Positions 17,330 through 28,118 are shown, counted from the first letter of the stretch. The stretch is 64,000 bases of DNA from Sporosarcina aquimarina (GCF_019748715.1 NZ_JACLBZ010000002.1:124001-188000); one strand, 5' to 3'. Program-made: numbers and translations. The notes: a model not told the origin generated them from the sequence alone.

Positions 17330-17959
17330 TCATAAGTCATGATCTTCCGCTAATGAAAGAAATGCGGCTGTTATATTGGTCTTTGTAATCCGCCCGATTA
17401 CTTCCAATCCGCCCTCTTTCTCATTGATGATTGGCAATGAATCAATTTGACTGTCCATCATTTTTTTTGCTACTGAAATGAGGGTATCCTGCTTCCTGCA
17501 ATACATAATATTCGGCATTCTTGTCATGATGACATGCACAGGAATTTTATCTAATTCCGTTCTTCCGATACTTGTCCGCAACAAATCTTTTCTGGATAGT
17601 ACACCTGTCAATAAGGATTGCTGATCCACTACGAAAAGGGTTCCGACATCCTCCAGAAACAATTGGCAGATCGCATCATAAACTGATAGATTCTCCGTGA
17701 TCACGACCGGTCTTGATTGAAAATCCGCCGCTGTCATATCTACCATACCGTCCGCTACCGATTGAATAGGTTTTTTGCCAGAATAGAAGTAACCCACACG
17801 CGGTCGTGCATCCAAATAACCCGCCATCGTCAAAATTGCTAAGTCAGGTCGGATAGTTGCACGCGCTAAGTGTAGACGCTCAGCTATTTGCTCTCCTGTA
17901 ATCGGTCCGTTTTCTTTGACGATGTCAAGGATTTCATTTTGACGTGTATTTAATTCCAA
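17330..17959 (-). CDS. ccpN: Gluconeogenesis repressor CcpN (HTH-CBS protein)
   Basis: Transcriptional repressor that shuts off gluconeogenic genes (gapB, pckA) in glycolytic conditions. The N-terminal winged helix (ITGEQIAERLHLARATIRPDL) is followed by two CBS domains, about residues 75-130 and 140-205, that sense nucleotides. The start is unusual. GTG codons at 17977 and 17968 are possible, but AAGGCGG lies 8 nt before TTG 17959 and gives a protein beginning at ELNTRQ, matching homologues, so TTG is preferred. It precedes ppsR, as in B. subtilis (yqzB-yqfL), and is divergent from glyS. Confidence 0.88.
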   Translation of the reverse strand: MELNTRQNEILDIVKENGPITGEQIAERLHLARATIRPDLAILTMAGYLDARPRVGYFYSGKKPIQSVADGMVDMTAADFQSRPVVITENLSVYDAICQLFLEDVGTLFVVDQQSLLTGVLSRKDLLRTSIGRTELDKIPVHVIMTRMPNIMYCRKQDTLISVAKKMMDSQIDSLPIINEKEGGLEVIGRITKTNITAAFLSLAEDHDL

Positions 17960-18025
17960 ACATGTCACCGCCTTCACACTTCAAAGTAGTATTTACTAAC
18001 CAATTATATAACAAGACGCTCACTA

Positions 18026-18054
18026 TTGCGAAGAAAGGAGAACCATGCTAAACT
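18026..18054 (+). promoter_or_regulatory. Sigma-A promoter of the glyS T-box transcript
   Basis: TTGCGA (18026-18031) and TAAACT (18049-18054) are spaced by 17 nt. Transcription would start just before the T-box Stem I base at 18060. Confidence 0.6.
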
Positions 18055-18059
18055 AATTT

Positions 18060-18262
18060 TGAATGAAGTAAGCGAAGAACGGTCAATAAGTAGTGTAAAG
18101 ATGAGCGAACAGGGACAGTGAGAGCCTGTACTACACGAAGACGGCAGCCGGGAGTTGAACCATTCATTATGAAAGTGGGTTGAAAAACCAATCGGGGTGG
18201 AACCGCGGGTCATCATGCACTCGTCCCCGGACATGTCTATGTCCGGAGACGAGTGCTTATTT
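18060..18262 (+). promoter_or_regulatory. T-box riboswitch controlling glyS (glycine)
   Basis: The leader has the invariant T-box sequence GGGTGGAACCGCGGGT (18195-18210). The base of Stem I pairs TGAATG (18060-18065) with CATTCA (18161-18166). The distal Stem I loops carry AGCGA...CAGGGA and GTGAGAGCCTG. A GGC triplet at 18143-18145 is placed as the specifier (glycine codon). The terminator is a strong hairpin at 18217-18256 followed by T residues; its 5' arm begins just after the T-box sequence. Uncharged tRNA-Gly binding would stabilise the antiterminator and let glyS be transcribed. Confidence 0.93.
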
Positions 18263-18280
18263 TAATTGGAGGGATTTATA

Positions 18281-19660
18281 ATGTTATCTATGGAACAAGT
18301 AGTGAATCTTTCAAAGCAACGGGGTTTTGTGTTCCCAGGCTCTGAAATCTATGGCGGTTTGGCGAACACATGGGATTACGGTCCGCTCGGCGTTGAGTTG
18401 AAGAACAACATCAAACGTGCTTGGTGGCAAAAATTTATTCAGGAATCGCCTTATAACGTAGGGCTGGATTCAGCCATCTTGATGAACCCGAAAGTTTGGG
18501 AAGCATCTGGTCATATCGGGAACTTCAATGATCCAATGATCGACTGTAAAAAATGTAAGACGCGTCACCGTGCGGATAAATTAATCGAAGAAGCATTAGA
18601 TGCCAAAGGGATTGAACTCGTAGTTGACGGCTTGCCATTTGAAAAGATGTTCGAACTAATCCAAGAACACGGCATCGTGTGCCCGACTTGCGGTGCGATG
18701 GACTATACAGAAATCCGTCAATTTAACTTAATGTTCAAGACGAGTCAAGGAGTGACGGATTCATCCGCAAACCAAATTTTCCTTCGTCCTGAAACAGCAC
18801 AAGGAATCTTCGTCAACTTTAAAAACGTTCAACGTTCGATGAGAAAGAAAGTACCATTTGGAATTGCGCAAGTCGGTAAAAGTTTCCGTAATGAAATCAC
18901 GCCGGGTAACTTCACGTTCCGTACGCGTGAATTTGAACAAATGGAACTGGAATTCTTCTGTAAGCCTGGTGAAGATGAGCATTGGTATGGATACTGGCGC
19001 GACCAATCCAAGAACCTATTGTTGAACCTTGGATTGAAAGAAGAGAATATCCGTCTTCGCGAGCATAATGAAGACGAACTTTCCCACTACTCTAAAGGAA
19101 CTGTAGATATCGAATATAAATTCCCGTTTGGCTGGGGAGAGCTTTGGGGTATTGCCAACCGTACGGACTTCGATTTGAAGCGCCATATGGAATATTCAGG
19201 CGAAGACTTCCACTACCAAGATCCTGTAACGAATGAAAAATACGTTCCTTACTGCATCGAGCCTTCTGTTGGTGCAGACCGTGTTACACTAGCTTTCTTA
19301 TGTGACGCATTTGACCAAGAAGAGTTGGAAGACGGCGATACACGTACAGTGTTGCGTTTCCACCCGGCACTTGCTCCTATTAAAGCTGCGATCTTGCCAT
19401 TATCTAAAAAGCTTGCAGACGATGCAGATAAAGTGTATACGGAACTGGCGAAGCATTTCCCAGTACAGTATGACGATTCCCAATCAATCGGCCGTCGCTA
19501 CCGTCGCCAAGATGAAATTGGAACTCCTTTCTGTATCACATACGATTTTGATTCATTAGAAGATCAGCAAGTGACTGTCCGTCACCGCGATTCTATGGAA
19601 CAAGAGCGTATGCCAATTGCAGACGTTAAAGCATATATTGAAAAACATCTACAATTTTAA
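18281..19660 (+). CDS. glyS: Glycyl-tRNA synthetase, single-chain (alpha2) type
   Basis: Class II aminoacyl-tRNA synthetase of 459 residues. It has motif 1 near [10 protein letters not shown], an inserted zinc-finger-like part (CKKC then CPTCG), and motif 2 ([21 protein letters not shown]). Motif 3 is at [12 protein letters not shown], and the C-terminal anticodon-binding domain begins near [11 protein letters not shown]. This is the dimeric, eukaryote/Staphylococcus-like form, unlike the alpha2beta2 GlyQ-GlyS of B. subtilis at the same locus. GGAGGG 7 nt before ATG 18281 gives the start. Expression is under the T-box upstream. Confidence 0.95.
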   Translation: MLSMEQVVNLSKQRGFVFPGSEIYGGLANTWDYGPLGVELKNNIKRAWWQKFIQESPYNVGLDSAILMNPKVWEASGHIGNFNDPMIDCKKCKTRHRADKLIEEALDAKGIELVVDGLPFEKMFELIQEHGIVCPTCGAMDYTEIRQFNLMFKTSQGVTDSSANQIFLRPETAQGIFVNFKNVQRSMRKKVPFGIAQVGKSFRNEITPGNFTFRTREFEQMELEFFCKPGEDEHWYGYWRDQSKNLLLNLGLKEENIRLREHNEDELSHYSKGTVDIEYKFPFGWGELWGIANRTDFDLKRHMEYSGEDFHYQDPVTNEKYVPYCIEPSVGADRVTLAFLCDAFDQEELEDGDTRTVLRFHPALAPIKAAILPLSKKLADDADKVYTELAKHFPVQYDDSQSIGRRYRRQDEIGTPFCITYDFDSLEDQQVTVRHRDSMEQERMPIADVKAYIEKHLQF

Positions 19661-19665
19661 TTTTA

Positions 19666-19707
19666 AAAACCCGGAGAATCGGCATTAGCCTTCATTCTCC
19701 GGGTTTT
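19666..19707. terminator. Bidirectional terminator between glyS and recO
   Basis: A 14-bp perfect inverted repeat (19666-19679 with 19694-19707, A/T at the base and CCCGGAG/CTCCGGG core) is flanked by T-runs on both strands. The recO stop lies inside the loop region. Confidence 0.9.
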
Positions 19708-20467
19708 CTTTTGGTTTTTGTAATTCTGGTGTCCGTTCCAACTGCTCGATAAATTTTCTGGATTTCAAGTAAATCCCCACTTGTTCATGATAAATCGTCG
19801 AGACCAGTTTCTGCATAAAGGTTTTCGTCGGTTTCTTTAATTCCAGCTTACCGATCTGATCCAATGGCACATTATAAAACATCCGAATCAACTTGATCTG
19901 AGTCGGAGACAAGCGAATAATGTATGGATCCACTCCAAAACAACGATGACAAAGAAAGCCGATTTGCTGAAATGAAAAAGCAAACTCCCCTTCCGTCGCC
20001 CCGCAATTGGCGCATTCATGAAGGATGGGGTGAATACCAGCGATGGGCAGCATCTTCCATTGAACAAATAACGAAATTGCCTCTGCATCATAACCCTCTT
20101 CCATGGCATGGAACGCCTCTTCCAACAGTCGAAAAATCCCTGCATTCGGTTGCTCCGATTCGGTTAAGCGATCGATCAACTCAACGACCAGTCCCGCATA
20201 TGTAGTTGTCTCCAGGTCGGCGCGAATATGCCGTACACTGCTGATCAACTCACCTTGTTCAAGAGATCCCATTCCCCTGCTTGCCCGTATCATAAAAAAA
20301 CCATGTGTGAACGTTTGCGTAATGGCAGCTAGTCGACTCGCCGGCTTTTTCGCACCTCTTGCCATCGCGGTTATTTTACCTGCCTCTTTTGAATAAATCG
20401 TTACGATTTTATTTGTTTCACCGTAAGGGATGCTCTTTATAATAAATCCTTCCACTTTGTTTAACAA
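19685..20467 (-). CDS. recO: DNA repair protein RecO
   Basis: RecO loads RecA on SSB-coated DNA in the RecFOR pathway. The protein of 260 residues has an N-terminal OB fold (EGFIIKSIPYGETNKIVTIY), a helical middle, and a zinc finger formed by CANCG and CHRC at about residues 147-175. TTG 20467 is preferred over TTG 20482 because GGGGGAG lies 6 nt upstream and the protein then begins LLNKVEGF, aligning with other RecO. It directly precedes era's stop region; the small yqzL gene found between them in B. subtilis is not present. Confidence 0.92.
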   Translation of the reverse strand: MLNKVEGFIIKSIPYGETNKIVTIYSKEAGKITAMARGAKKPASRLAAITQTFTHGFFMIRASRGMGSLEQGELISSVRHIRADLETTTYAGLVVELIDRLTESEQPNAGIFRLLEEAFHAMEEGYDAEAISLFVQWKMLPIAGIHPILHECANCGATEGEFAFSFQQIGFLCHRCFGVDPYIIRLSPTQIKLIRMFYNVPLDQIGKLELKKPTKTFMQKLVSTIYHEQVGIYLKSRKFIEQLERTPELQKPKENPENEG

Positions 20468-20507
20468 AGTGCTCTCCCCCAATCAAACATACTGGATAGA
20501 TGAAGAA

Positions 20508-21816
<1,309 letters not shown>

Positions 21817-21840
21817 CTAGTTCACTCCAATTCATATAAT

Positions 21841-22191
21841 TCAGCCAAACCATTTCGGAAAAAAGATCAAACAGCCAATGACTGCACTGGCGATAGCGAA
21901 AATCAGTACCGACCCAGCCGCGATATCTTTGGCCTTTTTTGCTAGTGGATGGTATTCCTTTGTTACGAGATCTACGACGTACTCAACAGCAGTATTCATC
22001 AATTCCAATGCCAGCATTCCGCTGATCAATAAAAGAACAATCAGCCATTCGGTCATAGAAAGACCAGTGAACCAGCCAGCAAGGATGACGATGATGGCTG
22101 ACAGGGCATGAGATTTCATGTTGCGTCCATTGACGAAACCGTCTCTCATCCCTTCCCACGCATAGACAAAAGATTTGAAAAATCTTTTCAT
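21841..22191 (-). CDS. dgkA: Undecaprenol / diacylglycerol kinase family protein (DgkA)
   Basis: Small membrane kinase of about 116 residues. In Gram-positives this DgkA family phosphorylates undecaprenol. Three membrane helices are visible (HALSAIIVILAGWF, WLIVLLLISGMLAL, IAAGSVLIFAIASAVI), with the active-site stretch ELMNTAVEYVVDLV between the second and third. The start is uncertain: ATG 22191 follows the ybeY stop by 2 bp and is likely reached by translational coupling, since its GGAG is 13 nt away; TTG 22215 is the alternative. Confidence 0.9.
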   Translation of the reverse strand: MKRFFKSFVYAWEGMRDGFVNGRNMKSHALSAIIVILAGWFTGLSMTEWLIVLLLISGMLALELMNTAVEYVVDLVTKEYHPLAKKAKDIAAGSVLIFAIASAVIGCLIFFPKWFG

Positions 22192-22195
22192 CTGA

Positions 22196-22669
22196 TCACT
22201 GTCGCTCCAAGCCAAAAGAAGTTAAGATTTCTGTTTGTCTTCCGAACATCTCTTTTTCATCATCCTCTTCAATGTGATCATATCCGAGTAAATGAAGAAA
22301 TCCATGTAACGCCAAAAACCCTAATTCTCGTTGAAAGGTATGATTGTATTCAACCGCTTGGCGTTGCGCCGTTTCAATAGAGATGATGATATCACCAAGC
22401 ACAACTGGCATATCTCCTTCATGTACGATCGCCACTTCCCCTTCAGACAGTTCTTCTAAGGCAAATGAAATGACATCGGTCGGTTTATCCTTGCCTCGAA
22501 ATTCTGCATTTACTGCTTGGATCGCATCATCATCCATAAAAGTGATTGAAAGCTCGTATAAACCTTCCAAATCTTCCATTTTCGCTGCGTGATTCAATAG
22601 ATCGGTAATTAACACTTCCGACGTTTCGTCAACTGCATCTGTATCATCTTGAAAATAAAAGTCTATCAT
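22196..22669 (-). CDS. ybeY: Endoribonuclease YbeY
   Basis: Zinc-dependent RNase involved in 16S rRNA maturation and ribosome quality control, 157 residues. The zinc motif HGFLHLLGYDH (three His) is near the C-terminus, and the family stretch NAEFRGKDKPTDVISF is in the middle. ATG 22669 follows AAAGGAG and begins MIDFYFQDD; the longer frame to 22723 is rejected. It lies 16 bp after pgpH in the same transcript. Confidence 0.95.
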   Translation of the reverse strand: MIDFYFQDDTDAVDETSEVLITDLLNHAAKMEDLEGLYELSITFMDDDAIQAVNAEFRGKDKPTDVISFALEELSEGEVAIVHEGDMPVVLGDIIISIETAQRQAVEYNHTFQRELGFLALHGFLHLLGYDHIEEDDEKEMFGRQTEILTSFGLERQ

Positions 22670-22685
22670 TGCCCATACTCCTTTT

Positions 22686-24821
22686 TTAATCCGGATATTC
22701 GATTCGATTATGGAAAATTCCATTCAAAGTCTCACATATCACTTTTTTCACCTGTTTGATTTCTTTCATCGATAATTCGCATTCTTCAAATTGATCATCT
22801 TCAACTTTTGACCGAACGATCGCTTCGACGAGTGCCGCAATCTTATCGGGTGTCGGCTCTTTCATGGAACGTACCGCTGCTTCTACACTATCCGCAATCA
22901 TAATAACAGCGATTTCCTTCGTTTGCGGCTTTGGACCCGGATATCTGAATTGATCCTCCGCCACATCTGAACCTTGTTCTTTCGCTTTTACATAGAAAAA
23001 CTTCAGTAAGCTTGTTCCGTGGTGCTGCCTGGCAATCGCTATTAACTCTGCAGGCATATGATGCTTCTCCAATATTTTCGCACCATCTTCAGCGTGAGCT
23101 ATAATCATATCACGACTTTTCTCAGGTGGCAGGGAATCATGTAAATTCTGTCCGGCATGCTGATTTTCAATAAAGAAACCAGGGTGAACCGTTTTCCCGA
23201 TATCATGATAATAACTCCCTACGCGTGCAAGCAAGCCATTCGCTCCTATCGACTCACATGCAGCGTCTGCCAAATTCGCAACCATCACACTATGATGATA
23301 CGTTCCTGGCGTCTCCACTAAAATTTTCTTCAGTAACGGATGGTTTGGATTCGACAACTCAACCAACCGCATGTTGGAAAGCAATTGAAAGCCAGATTCG
23401 AAAAACGGCAATAGTCCGATCGTCAACGCACCTGACAGTACTCCTGATGAAACCGCTGCTACTGCATAAAAAGTCAGCTCCGGTAATGTATAACTAGTTT
23501 GTGTCATTAACAGATAAAATATGATGAAGATCGTATTAGAAGCCGCGACTGCAAGACTCGATTGTAAAATCGTTGAGCGCCTGCCATGTGCGCTGAGAAC
23601 ATATATGCTGACGATCCCACCAAATAAAATATACAAAGCGACTTCCATCTGCAAGATGGCGGCAATGCCTTCCTGCAGCATAATGCCCGCGGTTGCTGCG
23701 GTTATAATTACAGATAGTATGGCCGTTCGCTCATTAATCAGCAGCTTGATCAACATAGGCGCCAGCGCAGTCGGAAATAAAAACGCAATTTGCACGTCAA
23801 ATTCATTATCGATATAACTGATGATCTTCATGAGGACAACAACTGCGAAAATTATGACATAAAACATCAATACAGCTTTCTTTTTGAACTGATTATTTTC
23901 TGACCATGTAGAAAAATGAATCCCAATCAGGCTTGAGATAAAGAGTACGAATAACCCAATCCCTAAGATTGGTTTAATAGATGACTGATTTGTCAGGACA
24001 CCCGCTAATTTCAATTGTTGATAAATATCACGATCAATCAACTGCCCTTCGCGTACAATGACTTGTCCTTGAAGAATACGAATCGGCTCAATCGACTCAC
24101 GCGCATCGGCTTTATTTTTTTCAGTCAGTTCTTCATCTATCACTTCTGTTTCTACAACAGCCGTTCGACCTAAGGACAACGCCACGTCCAGTAATCCACT
24201 TGGTAATATACTAGATTGACGAATCTGTCTTTCCACTTCATATCGATGGGTGGATAATTGGTCAGCCTTGAAAGGTTTGGACAGCTCTTCACCAATAATC
24301 GTAAGCAGTTGCTCATGCAGATTGTCTATTTCAGTCTGATCGGATGTCAATAATTGTTTCAATTGGTCATCTGATAAGCGTAAAAAAGATTGTTCTTTCT
24401 CCAATCCTTCCAGCTTTCCCCTGAGAAGTTTCAGTTTCTTACCGGCCGTCATACCAGTCTCTTTGTTTTCTTCCATTTTCACTTCGCTGACAGCAGTGAA
24501 AATCGAACTGATAATGGCTTGTCTATTTTTCATGATATCTTCTGAAAAACGATAGGAAGCCGGGACCGCTTGCTCAGCTCGAACACGTTCAAGTTCGGTT
24601 TTCTCAGTATCTTCAATCGTCTTCGGTGATCGTATCGTTTTTGGAGAGATCTCATATGCTGAGATTTCATAGGTTTCATTTGTACTGTTGCCATACATTA
24701 ATACGAATAAAAGGATACTGGAAAGACTAATGACAACGAGCAATAGGAATGTAAACTTCACCTTCCTCATTTGTGAAAATAACCCCTTTAAGTCCGCCAA
24801 ATTTCTTGCCCCCCTCGACAA
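22686..24821 (-). CDS. pgpH: Cyclic-di-AMP phosphodiesterase PgpH (7TM-HD family)
   Basis: Membrane HD-domain phosphodiesterase that hydrolyses c-di-AMP, 711 residues. It has one N-terminal membrane helix (FTFLLLVVISLSSILLFVL), then an extracellular 7TMR-HDED region (about residues 45-280). Seven more helices follow (about 285-480), then the cytosolic HD domain. The HD ligands are visible in YHHSVMVANLADAA, SYYHDIGK and ARQHHGT. The start is TTG 24821 with AAGGCGG 6 nt upstream; no ATG is available nearby. In B. subtilis the orthologue is yqfF, in the same position after phoH. Confidence 0.94.
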   Translation of the reverse strand: MSRGARNLADLKGLFSQMRKVKFTFLLLVVISLSSILLFVLMYGNSTNETYEISAYEISPKTIRSPKTIEDTEKTELERVRAEQAVPASYRFSEDIMKNRQAIISSIFTAVSEVKMEENKETGMTAGKKLKLLRGKLEGLEKEQSFLRLSDDQLKQLLTSDQTEIDNLHEQLLTIIGEELSKPFKADQLSTHRYEVERQIRQSSILPSGLLDVALSLGRTAVVETEVIDEELTEKNKADARESIEPIRILQGQVIVREGQLIDRDIYQQLKLAGVLTNQSSIKPILGIGLFVLFISSLIGIHFSTWSENNQFKKKAVLMFYVIIFAVVVLMKIISYIDNEFDVQIAFLFPTALAPMLIKLLINERTAILSVIITAATAGIMLQEGIAAILQMEVALYILFGGIVSIYVLSAHGRRSTILQSSLAVAASNTIFIIFYLLMTQTSYTLPELTFYAVAAVSSGVLSGALTIGLLPFFESGFQLLSNMRLVELSNPNHPLLKKILVETPGTYHHSVMVANLADAACESIGANGLLARVGSYYHDIGKTVHPGFFIENQHAGQNLHDSLPPEKSRDMIIAHAEDGAKILEKHHMPAELIAIARQHHGTSLLKFFYVKAKEQGSDVAEDQFRYPGPKPQTKEIAVIMIADSVEAAVRSMKEPTPDKIAALVEAIVRSKVEDDQFEECELSMKEIKQVKKVICETLNGIFHNRIEYPD

Positions 24822-25181
24822 TTTTTGCCGCCTTGCCTTATGTATATATATATTTAATTCATAAAAAAGCAGTCATTTACTGGATGACTTAGACCGCTTA
24901 ATGAATGGAGACCGATAATGAAAATCATACGTTGTACTAGTAAATACAGCTATGTTAGCCATTATACCTTATTAGAGGGTCAAACTGCATTTATTTTCCT
25001 GACACTGAAAATCTGAGGATGAGATTAACTATTGGTTGCTTAGCCTAATTCATTACTCAATTCTAAATTTAGAAGTATTTCAAGCGATCCCGACCTTTAC
25101 GAGAGCCTGTGAATAGAAATCCAAATGAACTTCTCTTCACTTTTTAGCAGACGCTTAAACAATCCGTACTATAAACCGAAA
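24822..25181. other. Gene-free 360-bp spacer between phoH and pgpH
   Basis: No reading frame with a plausible ribosome binding site was found. The stretch is AT-rich. A minor hairpin (GTCAT / ATGAC with a 7-nt loop near 24872-24888) is followed on the minus strand by a T-run and could be a weak terminator. The pgpH promoter should lie here, but I cannot single it out with confidence. Confidence 0.5.
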
Positions 25182-25218
25182 ACCCTCAAGCCTTTAGTAT
25201 AAAGGCTTGAGGGTTATT
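25180..25218 (-). terminator. Intrinsic terminator of the phoH operon
   Basis: The strong perfect stem of 16 bp with arms AACCCTCAAGCCTTTA and its complement covers about 25182-25216 with a very short loop. It is followed on the minus strand by TTTTCGGTTT. It lies 11 bp past the phoH stop. Confidence 0.85.
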
Positions 25219-25227
25219 CAGCAGTCA

Positions 25228-26190
25228 TCAGTTCGATTTCTGTTCTTTGTCATATGCATCAATGATTTTTGCTACAATCGGATGCCGTACAACATCCCCT
25301 TGTTCCAAGTAAATGAATTCGATGTCTTGTACTTTCTTCAATATGTGTTCCGCTACATTTAAGCCGGAGTCCACGCCGCGCGGCAGGTCAATCTGTGTTT
25401 TATCTCCGGTGATCACCATCTTCGAACCAAAACCGAGACGAGTCAAAAACATTTTCATTTGCGCTTTTGTGGTATTTTGAGCTTCATCCAAAATAACGAA
25501 TGCGTCATCGAGTGTCCTGCCTCGCATATAAGCCAGCGGAGCGATCTCAATCACGCCTCGCTCAATTAGACGCTCTGTATGCTCTGCCCCCAGTATATCG
25601 TGGAGTGCATCGTACAGTGGCCGCAAGTATGGGTCCACTTTTTCTTTTAAATCTCCTGGTAGGAAACCTAGGCTTTCTCCTGCTTCTACGGCAGGACGAG
25701 TCAGAATAATACGTTTCACTGAGCCTGTTTTCATTGCCTGCACTGCCATGACGACTGCAAGATAGGTCTTCCCCGTTCCAGCCGGGCCAATACAGAAAAC
25801 CAGGTCTCTTGAGCGGATCGATTGTACATACTCCCGTTGGCCAATTGTTTTCGCACGAATCACTTTACCTTTAGTATTGCGTGCGATTTCCTCATCATAT
25901 AAAGATGAGAAATATTCAATTGTACCGTTTTTCGCCATTTCAATCGCGGTGGCAACATCACGCAAATTGATGTTGATGCCTTTACGAATTACTTTCAATA
26001 ACTGTTCCAGCAGTGCTTTCGCTGCTTCACTTTGCTCGATTTCCCCGCTGATCGATATTGTTTCTCCTCTTGTTCTAATGGAGATATTCAATTCTTCTTC
26101 AATTAAATTCATATTTTGATCGGAAATTCCAAGAAGCATAATCGCTTCATTCGGTTCTTCAATATGCAGTTGAATGATTTGTTCGCTCAA
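25228..26190 (-). CDS. phoH: PhoH-family ATPase (PhoL-like)
   Basis: Cytosolic P-loop ATPase of 320 residues, a PhoH-like protein. An N-terminal KH-like part (about residues 1-110) is followed by the ATPase with Walker A CIGPAGTGKTYLAV and Walker B VILDEAQNTT. Proteins of this type are tied to RNA metabolism together with YbeY, whose gene is 2.5 kb downstream. The start is TTG 26190 with GGAGACTG in front. It is the last gene of yqfC-yqfD-phoH, the usual Bacillus order. Confidence 0.94.
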   Translation of the reverse strand: MSEQIIQLHIEEPNEAIMLLGISDQNMNLIEEELNISIRTRGETISISGEIEQSEAAKALLEQLLKVIRKGININLRDVATAIEMAKNGTIEYFSSLYDEEIARNTKGKVIRAKTIGQREYVQSIRSRDLVFCIGPAGTGKTYLAVVMAVQAMKTGSVKRIILTRPAVEAGESLGFLPGDLKEKVDPYLRPLYDALHDILGAEHTERLIERGVIEIAPLAYMRGRTLDDAFVILDEAQNTTKAQMKMFLTRLGFGSKMVITGDKTQIDLPRGVDSGLNVAEHILKKVQDIEFIYLEQGDVVRHPIVAKIIDAYDKEQKSN

Positions 26191-26195
26191 TATAT

Positions 26196-27287
26196 TCAGT
26201 CTCCTTGAGTTATCGGTCGTTTTTCAGCAATGTTTTCATTAATCAAAAATAAAAGAGTCCCACTAACTTTATCATTAGTGAACGATACATGTAAAATGTT
26301 TTCCTCTTTAATTACAAGTTCATTCGTCTTCTTTGATAATAGATCGTGCTTCAAAAGCGGAAGAATAACGGTCTCCTCCATTCCTTTTTCTAAACGGACA
26401 GTATGAATCGGATCCTCCCGTGACTCTTTGAAAAGTATTGGGTTTCTGAAACGAAAAACCCCTTCTTTACTTTCAAGCCATGGAGTTCTCCAATTAATAT
26501 TGACTTGTTCTTCGCCTTGCGTTGAATACTTGACGGTTCGCGGTAATTCAAAATGATATTCTAACCAATAATCCGCAAAAACTTCTCCATCCGCTCCTAC
26601 AACTGTCGTCTTCTCTCCTTGTTCCAGAATACCTGTAGCGAGCATATCTCCCTTTTTTACAGTTTGGTGAACAATACTCGCACGCTCACCTCTCGTCAAC
26701 GCAAAGTGAGTGATCACCCCTCCTGTTTTAGCTACTAAATGAGATGGTTTTTCTTTTTTATCTTCTTTCACTTCAGCAGATAACGGAGCCAACATAGGTG
26801 AAACAATTAAAGAAGTCCCCATTTTCTTAAAGCGGATCCACGACAAGGAAGACTCGTCTTGCATGAGCAGTCGGCGAATCTCATCCTCTTCAGGTAACTT
26901 GGAGAGAAGAGATGGAACCCTAATATTCGCTTTTTCCATTTTCAGCTCCATGCGTTCAGCTAATTCAGGAACCTCACTCTCTACTTCAATGTTCCACAAA
27001 AACAAGGAAGCACAGAGGGGTAGCATACACCCGATGATAAATAGAAAAGATGAGAAAAGCCGATAATTGACGGTGTCGTTTCCTATATGTGAAACTTTCA
27101 CTTTCACATGATACTTTTTTCTGAAACGACGAATCGTTTGAATCCCTTTACTGTCTGTTTCAAAATACACGGAACGTCCTGCCACATACAAATTTTTTAT
27201 TTTGACTTGCTCTACTTGCAATTTTCCAAGGAATGAAGATGTTCCACCAACTGCAGTCAATTGAACCTCAAAACGTTTAGGACTCAT
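26196..27287 (-). CDS. yqfD: Sporulation protein YqfD
   Basis: Membrane protein of 363 residues made in sporulation (sigma-E regulon in B. subtilis); the homologue is needed for efficient sporulation. A short N-terminal cytoplasmic domain (KRFEVQLTAVGGTSSFL) precedes one clear membrane helix near residues 85-105 (FSSFLFIIGCMLPLCASLFLW). A large outer domain ends in the family region around GDMLATGILEQG. ATG 27287 with GAGGGG upstream is preferred to 27302. It overlaps yqfC by 11 bp and is followed by phoH after 5 bp. Confidence 0.9.
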   Translation of the reverse strand: MSPKRFEVQLTAVGGTSSFLGKLQVEQVKIKNLYVAGRSVYFETDSKGIQTIRRFRKKYHVKVKVSHIGNDTVNYRLFSSFLFIIGCMLPLCASLFLWNIEVESEVPELAERMELKMEKANIRVPSLLSKLPEEDEIRRLLMQDESSLSWIRFKKMGTSLIVSPMLAPLSAEVKEDKKEKPSHLVAKTGGVITHFALTRGERASIVHQTVKKGDMLATGILEQGEKTTVVGADGEVFADYWLEYHFELPRTVKYSTQGEEQVNINWRTPWLESKEGVFRFRNPILFKESREDPIHTVRLEKGMEETVILPLLKHDLLSKKTNELVIKEENILHVSFTNDKVSGTLLFLINENIAEKRPITQGD

Positions 27288-27534
27288 ACATCGGCCCCTC
27301 ATTGGGTTTATATCGAATTGATAAATCTTTCAGCTCTATGATGGAAATATGGGCATTTTGTTCAGTTAATGCAAGTACAGTCACTTCTTCACCTTGGATC
27401 GTTAAAAAAAAGTCGTCTGTTTGAAAGGACACGGATTGTTCGCTTAACGCCTTCAATTGGTAGAAGCCCGTAATCCGTAATGAATTGAATTCATCTAAAA
27501 TAATAGATGGATGAAGTGCGAATAATTTTTTCAC
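27277..27534 (-). CDS. yqfC: Sporulation protein YqfC
   Basis: Small spore-related protein of 85 residues, a partner of yqfD in the same transcript and essentially always found before it. The C-terminal part (NSLRITGFYQL, then FFLTIQGEEVTV) shows the family's beta-rich pattern. The start is taken as GTG 27534 because AGGGGG lies about 6 nt upstream; the frame is open further to 27579, but that adds residues not usual for the family. The next gene, yqfD, overlaps its end. Confidence 0.82.
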   Translation of the reverse strand: MKKLFALHPSIILDEFNSLRITGFYQLKALSEQSVSFQTDDFFLTIQGEEVTVLALTEQNAHISIIELKDLSIRYKPNEGPMYES

Positions 27535-27581
27535 GAAAAAACCCCCTATCTCAACATATGACGGAGATGGGGGTCGCATGA

Positions 27582-28118
27582 TTACCGTTTTGCTTTCGGT
27601 GGTCCTAAAATTTCCGAATACACAATTCCCTGCAGGACCTGTTGCGGAGTTGTCGGGATTAAATCTTCTTGTAAGATACGATGGTCTTCCTGAATGACCG
27701 ATTGTCGTTCCGTCTGGAGTCTTCCTCTTCCGGATTGACGTTCAGATCTCGGTACAGAAACCGGCTTTGCAGCTCGTTCAGGACGTTTGTTTTCAACCTT
27801 AGGCTCCGGGTAGAAGATTTCCGTTTGCGGCGCCTGAGTCTTCTGTGGAGCTTCTGGTTGCTGAGTTTCTTGCTGCAACTCTTTGAACTCTTTCTGGATA
27901 TCTTCAAAAAGATCTTTTGATAGATCTTTCAATGTGCGCGGCTTATTCGTCGGTTCCGCCTTCGTGCGCTGCGGTTCCTTTCTCGCCGGCTCATATACCG
28001 TCTGCGTATGAACAGGTTTTTGTTCGCTAGGCCTTTTCTTCGGTTCAGGCTTTTCTTTCTTTTTACTGAACAGGGAGCCTAACGCCGCCATGATTACCAA
28101 AATAATGAGCTGTTCCAT
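27582..28118 (-). CDS. yqfB: YqfB-like membrane-anchored protein of unknown function
   Basis: The 178-residue protein begins with a short hydrophobic anchor (LIILVIMAALGSLF), then a long, charged, Lys/Glu/Pro/Gln-rich disordered stretch. The C-terminal tail VYSEILGPPKAKR is a motif seen at the end of many short Firmicutes proteins. It is downstream of floA in the same direction, as yqfB is in B. subtilis. The function is unknown. A link to flotillin membrane domains is only suggested by position. Confidence 0.7.
   Translation of the reverse strand: MEQLIILVIMAALGSLFSKKKEKPEPKKRPSEQKPVHTQTVYEPARKEPQRTKAEPTNKPRTLKDLSKDLFEDIQKEFKELQQETQQPEAPQKTQAPQTEIFYPEPKVENKRPERAAKPVSVPRSERQSGRGRLQTERQSVIQEDHRILQEDLIPTTPQQVLQGIVYSEILGPPKAKR

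Noticed and set aside
25017-25030. A 13-nt match (GAGATTAACTATT) to the complement of the region near 30950
   Set aside because: Too short and without the other repeat modules; likely chance in AT-rich spacers.
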